DNA of 64,000 nt from Lamellibrachia columna (taxonomy: Eukaryota; Annelida; Polychaeta; Sabellida; Siboglinidae), in NCBI GenBank assembly GCA_963662155.1, contig OY759261.1, forward strand, positions 65,655,417 through 65,719,416, in the 5' to 3' direction. Under the pieces are notes generated by a model that did no database searches, was not told where the DNA came from, and saw nothing but the letters and a program-made list of their open reading frames with translations. How positions within the stretch are numbered: position 1 is the first letter of the stretch; each line of letters begins with the position of its first letter. Shown in pieces: positions 1 to 13,500 of the stretch. Made by a program: the position numbers and the translations under genes.

Positions 1-3000
1 TATAATCAAACTGCCTCCCCCGTAGCATCCAGATTTGTCTAAGACATCTGCAACTACTAACGGTGTGTGCAAAGTGTGTGCACATTTTGCATGTTCTGTT
101 GCTGTCTACAACGAAACAGTTGTTGACAAACAATAAACGTTCATTTTTAATGGTGCACTCACTAGATTGGGTTATTATGAGATATTGATTATGATTATAA
201 CTATGTGCCCCCAGAATATTTTTATTGGGATTTCGCTGCCGAAACACTTGGGGAATATCCGAGGTATTAAGGTTGCCTCGTAAATTGATAAGTACCATGT
301 AATATGTATTTCTTTTTTATTTTGGAACTTTATAGAAACAAAGTTAAAGCCATCCTAGGTTGAATTTAACCAGTGACTCTGGACAGGCAAAACATATACA
401 GCAACACCTAATGAGTTAATAAATTAACAGATTGTTAAATAAGGATCTTTCAAAGTGGAGAACTCCAGCTTATTAACTATTTATAATGACTGTGTAAAAT
501 ATTTATTAAGCCTTCATCAACAGAAGGCAATGTGTCAGCGTTCACACTTGAAATGAGGAGTTTTCTGTAGTCATGATGGTCAACTAAGATAATGTATTTC
601 AAGTCCAGCATGCATTGCATGGCAACCATTTTGTTTGTTCTGTCTACTGTTTAACAGGTTAACAGTTTGGGTGGATTGTTATAAATAAAATGCTTACAGC
701 TTTATTAATTAATCACTGAATGTTTCAAGCTTAGTCATGTGGTTCAACCCTGATTTTATTGTAATATTTTCTGTACAATGTTTTTAACTTGTTTTTCCTA
801 TTTCTCTTTTTGTGGTAACCGTTTTTCAACCGATAGCAATCTGTTTTTTTTCACCTGATTTCTCCCCTCCCCGACCCAGCTGTCACCTGACTTATTTTCA
901 ATTAAATGTTTTCTCCCCGTTCATTAGGAGAACCGTACTGACTCTGGTCACCCTTTTGTGAGTATAACATCTGCCGCTTCTCACCTTGCTTGCTGGCGTA
1001 GTAATACACTGCTAGAAATAGTTCCTTCTTAATTTGGTTAATGTGTCAATTGTCAGACATGCCAACTAACATCACATTAAATGTAATACTCAAAGACAGT
1101 AAATCTCGCTAGATACATATTGTTCTGTAATCATGATGGGTTAAGAATTAAATTATACATTTTTGTGATAATTAATGCTAATTAATGTTATTTATGAATA
1201 TATTTATGTTGGATTGTTTTTCAGTGTACAGAAATCAGCTACTCCTATGTGAATGTAAATGGTAGATGTTATCTAAAATGTCTAATATTTTTAGATTGTG
1301 TGCTGATAAAAAAATTTCGGAATTATATAAAAAGATTATGAGAGTATTATATCTAGTTATTTGACCTAATCACAGTGTATGTAAACCAGTTTTAAAACTA
1401 TTAGACTTAACTGCAGCTGTATCATGAGAAATAAAATGGGTCAAAGTAAAAAAAATACTTTATGACATTGTGCAAGTGATCGTTGGCATACCTGTCAAAT
1501 GCACTTATACACATCAAGAGTTCTTTTTTCGTTGTTTTTGAAACATGTTAACGTTTCTTCAGAGCTGCTGTTAAAATATGCGTAAGTTGGGCCTTGCACA
1601 TTGTTACACAACCATGGTGCATCGATTGTGTAGAAACTCATGAGTCATGACTAGATTGTGCATGATACCGGATGTTTTTGGGTCAGCTTTGAATAAGTAA
1701 CCCAGAAATGCATTTCAGTTTTTACAACCTCAATGCACTGATTTCTATACTTGACATTTTCTATGGAGCTCCCATCAGTCAAAATTAAAATGCTTTGACT
1801 GAATCACTTTAAAACCTCACACTCAATCAGATTCTTGCTGGTGTTACCATACAAGTTTAAGTATGTGGGATTATGAATATGTTTTACTAGAACGCATTGC
1901 TACATATAATTTATAATTAATTATTAGATGGACACTGTTGGTCGCTATCTGTCAAAAGTAAGTTTTGTGTGCTGAGCCGTTTATCGTGGCTTGGGAATGT
2001 GTCGTGGTATAGTTCTTTCCCGGTGTGGTTTCTCACAAAAATATGTATCTTGGGTGGGTTTGATGGTATTTCATGTATTTTTTATTGTGATTATTAAGTT
2101 GTTGGTCTGGGAAAAGTATTATTATTCTGCTGTTGAAAATAATAGCAGTTTCAAATGTTTGCCCACACAGAAAAGTTAATTGTGAAGATGAATTTGAAGG
2201 GGCTATTAGCATCGGCACAGCATCGGTTCTGTGTGAAATTTTTGCGGGAAATCATGATTGCAGGATAACATACCTTTGCAAACAGGGCATATTTAATCAA
2301 GACACGCTGTTAATAGCTGGACAACTTCACGGTGATATGTAAAGGAATTTGTAACAGCCAGCTATAAAAAGAAAACAGTTGACAAAAAAGCAGCACAATA
2401 TTTCTTATTGTACCAAATAGTTAAGATATAGTGTTGGAAATGTTGTAATACTTCAGCTTCAAACTATCTTGCTAGCAGAGAAAAATAAATAAAATTTACA
2501 AAAATATCCGCATTACAATATGATCTGTTTTGAATAACATTGTTGACGTGGCAACACTAAACAAATTATTTTGACAGTGTCTAGGAATTCCTCCAGATTA
2601 GTCTTGATGGCATCAAAATTCAATCAGATATAACAGTTACAGGTAAAATTCAAAGAGACTTATTTCCAATATATATATATATATATTTTTAAACCCAGTA
2701 ATGAAAGCCTCCCTTTGTTTTACAAATTAAGAATTTTGTTCATAACAGTGATTAGATCTTTTTTATGTATATAATATAAACAAAATTAGTTTAATTACTG
2801 CAGATGATTCGTTGGTTACCTCTGTTTCTAATATAGCTAGAAGATTATTATTTAAGTTGTCGTGTTGCCAGATGTTATCATAATTAATATTAGTATAGTA
2901 CTAATTCGTAATAGAAATGGTGCAAACATTGCAATGTGTTTTTGAATATATAAATATAAATGTATGCAGGTATGCTCTTTTGTGTATATCATGGACAGTA

Positions 3001-3446
3001 TCAAGTTTAGCTGTATATGAAATTTATTAAAATCTGCAAGAAAATATTAATGAATACCCTTTTTTAAATTAGCATCTTCTGTTTAAAAAGGAGACATATT
3101 TGTTAGAAATTTTTCTTAGATAAGCACTGTCACACTTGCAATAATAGTCCCTGAACATTCCATTTATGATTTATGACATGATTAGTGAATGTCTGTTGCT
3201 TATGGTTTTGATAAATGGAAAATAATTTCACTTTTCTGACATGGCTAATGGTAATATTTCATGGTAGATGATTAAAATTTTAATCGTCTGGTAGATGATT
3301 AAAATAACGTATCACGAGAAGAATAAATAATGTTTACACTAACACGGCTTTATGACTAGAATGGCTAGTTGCACTAGTAGCATGCTGGCAGTGATGCACT
3401 CTCACTCTGAGCATTTGAAGTATGCCTGAGCAGTTTCAGTGTGCCT

Positions 3447-3536
3447 GAGCAGTTTCACTCACCTGAGCCTAATCGTTGACAATGCGTGCATGAACAGTTT
3501 CACTCACCTGAGCCTAATCGTTGACAATGCGGGCAT
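3447..3536 (+). repeat. Two-copy tandem repeat, 45 bp
   Basis: Two near-identical units share the core CACCTGAGCCTAATCGTTGA and both end in GCGNGCAT. Confidence 0.8.
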
Positions 3537-3784
3537 GTACAGGTACATGGAGCTTGGGTTTGCTCAAAGCCTTTAGATAGCTTTGCTCTGGCTGAGTTTT
3601 ACTGCATTCACCCCACCTATTTGTTTGTGGTACATCTGCATAACTGCTTTGCCTCGAGGCTATGTTATGTGTGTGCAATTGTAGTCAACCTTGAAGTTAA
3701 CGCTGGACCAGTGTTTGCTATATGTGTTTGCTCAAAGAACTGTGGCATGGTTCCAATTTGGAAGGCGTTGTAGAAGATAAGGCA

Positions 3785-4076
3785 GCGCACGTAGGGACTC
3801 TGTGCAAGTGTACACGTATGCAGAATAGCAAAGCATGACAGATTACTAGGAAAGATTTGTACAAGCGGACCACAAAATTTGCCAGATTACATTCATTATT
3901 AGTAAACTCGGTCACTGTGTCTACACTGAAGGTGCACGTGGGTACTCTGTGCAAGTACACACGTATACACGATAGCAAAACGTGACAGATTACTAGAATA
4001 GATTTGTACGAGTGGACCAAACACCGTGCCAGATTGCAATCATTGTTAGTAAACTCGGTCACTGTGTCTATTACAC
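3785..4076 (+). repeat. Two-copy tandem duplication, about 147 bp
   Basis: Copies start near 3785 and 3932. Both contain ACTCTGTGCAAG, GACAGATTACTAG and TAAACTCGGTCACTGTGTCT. They are moderately diverged from each other. Confidence 0.8.
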
Positions 4077-4544
4077 TAAATGGTATGTTAGTTTTTTTAG
4101 ATTAAAACATTGATAATGCCACTGGTAATCAAGTGCATCTAGATAATTATTAGTTTTCCTCAGTATGACCAGAGGGCAAATACCCCACAAAACTAAACCC
4201 TACCTCCTACAGTTGTAACATTTTAATATTGTGGTTCATCTTTCTGAAGATGTCATACGTTCGCTACATTTTGAAGACCCTGATTGCAGAAAAAAGACAT
4301 TGTTACTGTTTTCCAAACAGTTGCCATTCCACAATAACTGGGATTGCTGCTTTGCGAACTACCCCCATAAAAAAAATTTTAGGTAATGTATTTTTTGTAA
4401 GTGTGATAAGTTTTTTGGTCCCCCTTCGTCGCGTGGGTGCTTCAATTCGGAAATCTGGGATAAACTTGGTTATGTAGACATTGTTTGATTGAAGACTTCC
4501 CTGTAGTTAATCTACCCTGTTGAATTTACCCTCTGTGTATCTAG

Positions 4545-4590
4545 GTTCACATGGACGAACTGGAAGAGCACAAGATAGCCACGTGGAGAG
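4545..4590 (+). CDS. PRKAG: PRKAG exon: CBS1-CBS2 linker
   Basis: The acceptor is TATCTAG and the donor GTAAGAG. It encodes [15 protein letters not shown] and ends with one G (phase 1), which with AA at 9466 makes a Glu codon, the residue expected after TWR. This phase match links it to the next exon across 4.9 kb. Confidence 0.9.
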
Positions 4591-7500
4591 GTAAGAGCTT
4601 TGTTGAAAGAGGCACTATTGTTCCACTGACTGACAAACTGAGGGACACTGTTTTATAAGATAGTTGCTGCTCTAGAGAAAATATGATCTTCACAGACATT
4701 ATTAGACTTGCAGTAGGAATAGCCACCGAGGTCGAAGGAGTCCTAATTTATGGGGCAAAACCAAGTAAAGACATGGCGAGAGAGTTTTTACTTGGCAACC
4801 AAAGCATCGACATGTAAGACAAGCAGACCGTGCCTAACGTATTCAGAACTACAGGACACACATCAATGGAAATGTACAGTAAACAACTTTTATGGGACCC
4901 ATTGTCTGGTTAACTTTGTGATAAGATGATGCCACCAGTCCTTTGGGAACTGGACGAACAGCGCATGTGTGGTTTGAAGCTTAGAAAAAGTGTTACGTGA
5001 TTAAATATTTTTAAACTGAACTTTGGCATAGAGAACTGAGAAAAAGTCTATTTATAATGGCTATTCACACTCTGTCCACCTAGGTCACAGTGTTCCAACA
5101 AATAGTTCACTTTTCACACTCCATCCACCTAGGTCACAGTGTTCCAATAATTAGTTCACTTTTCAAAAGAATATTTTATATAATCACTCACGGCTATTCA
5201 TAGATGACTGTTCACACCCCTTTCCTCTGGACCATTTGTACCTTTTCCTCTGGGACATTCATATCCTTTCCTCTGGGACATTAACACCCTTTCCTCTGGG
5301 ACATTCATACCCCTTCCTCTGGGGCATTCACACCTTTCCTCTGGAGCATTCACATCCCTTCCTCTGAGGCATTCATACCCTTTCCTCTGGGGCATCCACA
5401 CCCTTTCCCCTGGAGCATTCACACCTCTTCCTCTGGGGCATTCATACCCTTTCCTCGGGGATATTAACACCCTTTCCTCTGGGAGATTAACACCCTTTCC
5501 TCTGGGGCATCCACACCCTTTCCCCTGGAGCATTCACACCCCTTCCTCTGGGGCATTCATACCCTTTCCTCTGGGATATTAACACCCTTTCCTCTGGGAG
5601 ATTAACACCCTTTCCTCTGGGGCATTCACACCCCTTCCTCTGGGGCATTAACACCCTTTCCTCTGGGACATTAACACCCTTTCCTCTTTAGCATTCACAC
5701 CCCTTCCTCTGGGGCATTCACACCCTTTCCTCTGGGGCATTCACACCCCTTCCTCTGGGGCATTCATACCCTTTCCTCTGGGACATTAACACCCTTTCCT
5801 CTGGGGCATTCAACCCCTTCCTCTGGGGCATTCAACCCCTTCCTCTGGGGCATTCACACCCTTTCCTCTGGGGCATTCACATCCCATCCTCTAGGGCATT
5901 CATAAACTTTCCTCTGAGACATTAACACCCTTTCCTCTGGGGCATTCATACGCCTTTCTCTGGGGCATTCACGCCCTTTCCTCTGGGGCATTCACATCCC
6001 TTCCTCTGGGGCATTCGTAAACTTTCCTCTGAGACATTAACACCCTTTCCTGTGGGACATTAACACCCCTTCCTCTGGGGCATTCACACCCCTTCCTCTG
6101 GGGCATTTACACCCCTTCCTCTGGGGCATTCATACCTTTCCTCTGGGACATTCACACCCTTTCCTCTGGGGCATTCACACCCCTTCCTCTGGGGGCATTC
6201 ATGCCCTTTCCTCTAGGACATTAAACACTCCTCTGGGGCATTAACACCTCTTCCTCTTTGGCATTCACGCCCCTTTCTCTGGGGCATTCACGCCCTTTCC
6301 TCTGGGGCATTCACACCCTTTCCTCTGGAGCATTCACACCCTTTCCTCTGGAGCATTCACACCCCTTCCTCTGGGGCATTCACACCCCTTCCTCTGGGGC
6401 AGTGTGGTCCAGCTACACAAGACACTGCTGCAGTTTATTTTTTGAGATGCAAATTTTTTTGTGTAGACTGGTATATGTACATCAACTTTGCTGTACTAGA
6501 GCTGGGACAGCGATTACAGTATACCTGACGCTCTGTGTGCTTCATGATCAGGGACAGTATGATTTGTTTGACCTTGGTTATTAGCAGGGTTCAATCTTGG
6601 ATGCGCCTTTGCGCCATTGATGCAATATTTTAAAGATTGGTGCAACCAAATCGCATAATTCTGACATTTGGCACACTCACAATTAGTTGATGCGCCCGTT
6701 CTGAAAAGCAACATATTCATAGAAAATAGTTTGTAATGGCTTCCAAAACAATTATATTATTAAACTGAATAGTACAAATAATTAATGATATGCCATCATC
6801 TCCATTGTTCCTGTAAATTATCACAGAGCATTACCTTACTTAACTGGAGAGGTAAAAATGTTAGTAGAAGTATGGGCTTGGTACGTGGGTAACATGGCGT
6901 ACATTTGTATGTATTGTTGCACAATCAATGTTGTCCAAAATGGCCGACTTCTACAACCTAGATGGACCATTGGCCCACTTAGTCAAGGTCCTATATTCAA
7001 CCCTATATTAGTGTGTATTGAATGTTATAAAACGTATTTTGTTGAGTTTGTGATGCAAGAATATGCTTTGTACAATGTTGTTCACCACAGACAAGATGGC
7101 ATTTGTACTATGAGTACACTTAAAAAAATTTAATGTAAAGATAACTGTTGTGCTTCCTTGTTCTGGGTGACATTGTCTGTAGAGTTCAATCACTGATTGT
7201 GCTTCCTTGTTCTGTGTGACATTGTCTGTAGAGTTCAATCACTGATTTTGCTTCCTTGTTCTGGGTGACATTGTCTGTAGAGTTCAATCACTGATTGTGC
7301 TTCCTTGTTCTGGGTGACATTGTCTGTAGAGTTCAATCACTGATTTTGCTTCCTTGTACTGAGCAACATTGTCTGTAGAGTTTAACCACTGATTGTGCTT
7401 CCTTGTTCTGGGTGACATTGTCTGTAGAGTTTAACCACTGATTGTGCTTCCTTGTTCTGGGTGACATTGTCTGTAGAGTTTAACCACTGATTGTGCTTCC

Positions 7501-10500
7501 TTGTTCTGAGTGACATTAATAATTGTGCTTCCTTGTTCTGAGTGACATTGTCCGTAGAGTTTAACCACTGATTGTGCTTCCTTGTTCTGGGTGACATTGT
7601 CCGTAGAGTTTAACCACTGATTGTGCTTCCTTGTTCTGAGTGACATTAATAATTGTGCTTCCTTGTTCTGAGTGACATTGTCCGTAGAGTTTAACCACTG
7701 ATTGTGCTTCCTTGTTCTGGGTGACATTGTCCGTAGAGTTTAACCACTGATTGTGCTTCCTTGTTCTGAGTGACATTAATAATTGTGCTTCCTTGTTCTG
7801 AGTGACATTGTCCGTAGAGTTTAACCACTGATTGTGCTTCCTTGTTCTGGGTGACATTGTCTGTAGAGTTTAACCACTGATTGTGCTTCCTTGTTCTGAG
7901 TGACATTAATAATTGTGCTTCCTTGTTCTGAGTGACATTGTCCGTAGAGTTTAACCACTGATTGTGCTTCCTTGTTCTGGGTGACATTGTCCGTAGAGTT
8001 TAACCACTGATTGTGCTTCCTTGTTCTGAGTGACATTAATAATTGTGCTTCCTTGTTCTGAGTGACATTGTCCGTAGAGTTTAACCACTGATTGTGCTTC
8101 CTTGTTCTGGGTGACATTGTCCGTAGAGTTTAACCACTGATTGTGCTTCCTTGTTCTGGGTGACATTGTCCGTAGAGTTTAACCACTGATTGTGCTTCCT
8201 TGTTCTGGGTGACATTGTCCATAGAGTTTAACCACTGATTGTGCTTCCTTGTTCTGAGTGACATTAATAATTGTGCTTCCTTGTTCTGGGTGACATTGTC
8301 CGTAGAGTTTAACCACTGATTGTGCTTCCTTGTTCTGGGTGACATTGTCCGTAGAGTTTAACCACTGATTGTGCTTCCTTGTTCTGGGTGACATTGTCCG
8401 TAGAGTTTAACCACTGATTGTGCTTCCTTGTTCTGAGTGACATTGTCCGTAGAGTTTAACCACTGATTGTGCTTCCTTGTTCTGGGTGACATTGTCCGTA
8501 GAGTTTAACCACTGATTGTGCTTCCTTGTTCTGAGTGACATTAATAATTGTGCTTCCTTGTTCTGAGTGACATTGTCCGTAGAGTTTAACCACTGATTGT
8601 GCTTCCTTGTTCTGGGTGACATTGTCTGTAGAGTTTAACCACTGATTGTGCTTCCTTGTTCTGAGTGACATTAATAATTGTGCTTCCTTGTACTGAGCAA
8701 CATTGTCCGTAGAGTTTAACCACTGATTGTGCTTCCTTGTTCTGAGTGACATTAATAATTGTGCTTCCTTGTTCTGAGTGACATTGTCCGTAGAGTTTAA
8801 CCACTGATTGTGCTTCCTTGTTCTGGGTGACATTGTCCGTAGAGTTTAACCACTGATTGTGCTTCCTTGTTCTGAGTGACATTAATAATTGTGCTTCCTT
8901 GTTCTGAGTGACATTGTCCATAGAGTTTAACCACTGATTGTGCTTCCTTGTTCTGGGTGACATTGTCCGTAGAGTTTAACCACTGATTGTGCTTCCTTGT
9001 TCTGGGTGACATTGTCCGTAGAGTTTAACCACTGATTGTGCTTCCTTGTTCTGAGTGACATTGTCCGTAGAGTTTAACCACTGATTGTGCTTCCTTGTTC
9101 TGGGTGACATTGTCTGTAGAGTTTAACCACTGATTGTGCTTCCTTGTTCTGGGTGACATTGTCCATAGAGTTTAACCACTGATTGTGCTTCCTTGTTCTG
9201 GGTGACATTGTCCGTAGAGTTTAACCACTGATTGTGCTTCCTTGTTCTGAGTGACATTAATAATTGTGCTTCCTTGTACTGAGCGACATTGCCCATAGAG
9301 TTAAACCACTGATTGTGAGATTTTGACTGGTTGTGATGTAGACTTGTAGAAGTATTCAATGACTGAAACTTTGACTGTGATGTTGTAGAAGTATTCAAAG
9401 ACTGAAACCTTGACTGTGATGTTGTAAACATATGACTGAAACTTTGACTGATTGTGCCATAACAGAAGTACTCAATGACTATTCGAAGCCACTGGTTCAC
9501 ATCGACCCTGACTCGAGTCTGTTTGACGCCATCTACATGCTGTGTCACAACAAGGTCCACCGTCTGCCGGTCATCAACAAGCTGACCGGCAACGCCCTCT
9601 ACATCCTCACACACAAGCGCATTCTTAGGTTTCTCTACCTCTATGTGAGTAGAAATATTAGTTCAGTCTTTAATAATGTGCTCTGTCCAACTAGTGCTCT
9701 GTCCGACCAGTGCCCTGTCTGACCAGTGCCCTGTCTGACCATTGCTCTGTCTGACCAGTGCACTGTTATACTCAATAGTGTGTTCCATCCTGCTCATAGA
9801 ATAAATTTGCTGATGTAAAATTTCCCTTTTACGTGTATAATTACAATGTTATTTATCTTAGAAATCCTTTCCTTTGCCAGTTCAGCACTGTTTATCTCAT
9901 CTCATTAGTGACATCATACTTCTACACGTGTTGAAATGTTGCTATATAAAAAGTTCTTTAAAATGCTGTTTTTCATGTATTGTTTTTTACAATGTTATTT
10001 ATCATCAAAATACTTGCCTCTGCCAGTTCAGCACTGTTTGTCTCGTTAGTGACATCATACTTCTACAGGACACTGCATTTCAATTGCTTAGCAACATAAA
10101 GTGCAGCCTGACTTGCCGCGTTGTAGATCTACGATTTGCCAGTGCCAGCTTATATGCAGAAGTCGATCGAGGAACTGGGGCTAGGGTCATACGACAATAT
10201 CGCAACGGTATGTACACATCTGTTTTTTAAGGTACACCGGGACTAGTTCTCGTCAGTTTGCCTACCATTATTACTACAGCAGATGCTCGCACTAGACGCC
10301 ACCACGAGAATAAACTGCGAACACTACCGGCCCCCTGCATGATCTACCAGCACTCATTCTTTGTCTACCCTATCCCAGTATAGAATGCGCTCACCCAGGA
10401 AGCAGTCTCGACATCTACTGCAGAAGAATCCCAGAGAGCCATCCTCCCAGTCATCAAGTCTTTGTACAACTATCCAAGCCCAGTTTTTTTAGCCCTGCAC

Positions 10501-13500
10501 GATTTTATTGTATATAGAATTCAGCTTCTTGGGAGATAACATTAAATACTGCAGGAAGGTGAATTATTACTTTTTTGCCATGCATACTTGAAGATAGGAA
10601 TATCCTAAGAACTAAGCTGTTGCTTTGTGTGCATTGCTGAACCTCGTTTGACCCCTGTTGTGTAAGGGACGATCTCAGGATTGTTTGATCCCTGATTTGT
10701 AAGGGACGATCTCAGGACGAAATAGACACGGATTAGCAGCCGTTTTGTTTAGCATCTTACAATGTCTGCAGTTGTGGGGCGTAATAGCATACCGGTTAGA
10801 AGACTGGACTCTCAATCGAGAGAATCCGGTTTCAAATCCCACTGCGGTCGCTTCGAACCTTTGGCAAGTTTGATCACCCCACGTTGCCACAGTTCACTCA
10901 GCTGTATAAATACAGACAGTGGTGGATATGTGAACGAATAGCCTTCGCGCAGCAATTGCAGCGTGGCTGAATACTTCCCAAAGAAGTTGAGATGGCCTTG
11001 GAATGAACAGGTCTGCCAGGGGGTGAAGTGTAAAGCGCTTTGAGCAGTCCTATGGACCGGATACTGCGCTATATAAGAACGTACCTTTACCTTTTTACCT
11101 TTCTAAATGACATCAGGTTCATGTAATGGCAAATGCCACACGTCAATGTCTTGAAATCACCCCTAAGATTTGAAATCGTCTGACGGTGGCCATTTTGTCT
11201 CAGGCTCACCCGAGTACCCCGCTCATCACTGCACTCAACATGTTTGTCGAGAAACGCATATCAGCCCTACCGGTCGTCGACGACAATGGGAGGGTGGTTG
11301 ACGTCTACGCCAAGTTTGATGCAATTGTAAGTCTTATATATAAAACTGTCCACTCTTACATATTATGCTCTATCTACACAACAACCTTGGCTAGTCTCCT
11401 GCATCTTTCAAATATCCCTAAGCAGCTCAGATCATCCATTTCACAACAACTTATTGTTCGTAAAACTAAACTTAACTTGAGCAAACGTGCTTTCTCTGTC
11501 GCTGCGCCTAGGGTCTGGAATGAACTCCCCATCACTTTGAAATCATCTGAAACTATAGCTATCTTCCGAATAAAAACTCGACATTTTTATTCCAAATTGC
11601 ATTTCCACCATAAATCTACAGTGGTCCCTCGTTCTGATAATCACTGTTGCACGTCTCTGTTCACAATTATGCTAAATGATTCTGTTTTGTTGCGCCTCTG
11701 AGCTCAGGTTCCTGGGGATGTAGGCGCTGTAGAAGTTTATTATTGTTATCATTGCATTTTATATATACAAAACTAGCCGACGATAGCAGGTTAAGCATAC
11801 GACAATATTTATGGAATGTGGACTTTTTAAGATTCAGCTTACTCGGGCTGCACAGAATGTCATGGGAAAACCGGGGGTTTTTTTTTAACAGCGAGTTTAC
11901 CTTTAAAATAATATCGTATTTATTAGGCGCATGGTTACGAAGTGACAGCACAATCCAAGCTAACACTGGTTTAATAAATATTAAATTTTTTACGTTTCCT
12001 TGTCCGTAAATATAACATTTACTGGTAAATCTCATATGGGTAGGGCAAAATTTCATAAGCACATGAGCAGGTTTGATTGCTTTATTGGTATAATCTAGAT
12101 TTACATAGTAGTAAAATGGATTTAGATAGGGAAGTTTGGGCTCTGGTGTTATTCATTTATTGTGTAACACCTTATTTCTTCATGTAAATGCTAATCAGTC
12201 TCGGTCAAATAATCGGTTTGAACCCTTCTGTCACTGTTTTTGCTTCTTGCAGAATTTGGCAGCAGAGAAAACTTACAACAACTTAGATATTACAATAGAG
12301 CAAGCCATGAAGGAACGGAGAGAGGTGAGAGTTCATGACACGGTTCTCCACCAATCAGAAGTGGTGCAATATAGTGCCCCATTCACTCACCATCAGAAAA
12401 GTTTGTGCGATGATAATTATTAAAATGATGTATCTGAGTCAATGTCCCTCCTCTAACCGTGCTCTCCTCGTATTAATGATTGATATAAACCAGGCATTCC
12501 CGAACTGTTCTTCCTTGAGGCCCACCCATGAGGCTGCTAAAGCCACTGAGGCCCACTGTATTGCAAACAATTATCGATACAATTGAAGATGTGCATTCAA
12601 AATATATTACATGTATATATATAATTTTTAGAACCTGTCTCAGCTGCCCGGGGAATAGCAGCACATGCTTAATTAATTCAGTTTGCGGGGTCTATTGGGA
12701 TAAAGGATTTTTTATACACAATTAATGTGGACACTTAGTTGTCCCTTGGGACCACCTCAAACCATCCCACGGACCACCTGAGGGCCGCGGACCACAGTTT
12801 GGGATCCCCTGATGTGGACCATCCATACACCCTGGAACAGTATACATTCAACGGACTAGTTTATGAATTATCTTTTAAAGGGAATGTACAATGAGTGTCA
12901 CTGGATGATTTATTGGGCTTTGTTAATTTAGATGTACATTGAGATCGAAAAGTTCAGATAATTGAAGTATTTTAATTATACAAAACCCTAGCTCCATATC
13001 AATCAACCAATTAAAGCTGTAGTACACTCCCTTTAAAACCTTTGATAAAAACAAAATCACAATTTGGACAATCAACCTTTACAGGTATTATTAACGTCAC
13101 TATGAACCAGCTATGTGATTGTTTAATGGTAATTTTCTACATATGAAGTTGTTACGGGCAGAAAGATTGGTTGATAAGTATGATTGGATTATTTCTAATC
13201 TGTCCTTGATAATCGCTGACTAGATTTGATAATGACATCCGAATGTGGGGTGTGAGTGTTGTACAAGTCTGAGGGTTGTTTGTGTTTCAGACATTTGAGG
13301 GTGTACAGAAATGTAAGAAGTCGGAAACGCTTGCTGCAATCATGGAGAGGATTGTGAAGGCTGAGGTAGGTCATCGCCATGGAGATGAACCTAATTGGGT
13401 GAAATTATTTGTCTGGTACAAAAAATGGAAAATTAGTAATGCAGAATACGTATTTTACCAACATATTATAACACTAAAACTGTTTTATGCTAGTTAACAA

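Larger units (their letters stand above)
1..4544. other. AT-rich sequence upstream of the first recognised PRKAG exon
   Basis: No exon, tRNA or intact mobile element was recognised. It contains a short (AT)n near 2671-2686, a two-copy 45-bp repeat at 3447-3536 and a two-copy 147-bp repeat at 3785-4076. It is most likely PRKAG intron, since the exon at 4545 starts mid-protein. Confidence 0.5.

Noticed and set aside
905..952. Possible small exon (CGTTCATTAG acceptor, CTTTTGTGAGT donor, reading ENRTDSGHPF)
   Set aside because: The splice sites look good but the peptide does not match the AMPK gamma region expected before [10 protein letters not shown], and phase 1 at its end does not fit the phase 0 start at 4545.
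4229..4477. 82-codon forward frame before the first PRKAG exon
   Set aside because: No CBS1 motif or other family signature. AT-rich and consistent with a chance frame.
5198..6584. Long repetitive open frames across the 23-bp array
   Set aside because: They result from the repeat period and pyrimidine-rich units lacking stops. No start context or family.
7140..9310. CRISPR array
   Set aside because: Units are adjacent without unique spacers, the host is eukaryotic with introns, and no cas genes exist.
7382..9614. Overlapping reverse frames of repeated [16 protein letters not shown] type
   Set aside because: Products of the 49/32-bp repeat, lying antisense within a PRKAG intron.
10773..10850. 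Functional tRNA gene
   Set aside because: Boxes A and B are present but box B is degenerate, a cloverleaf is not convincing, and the body and tail match other SINE copies.
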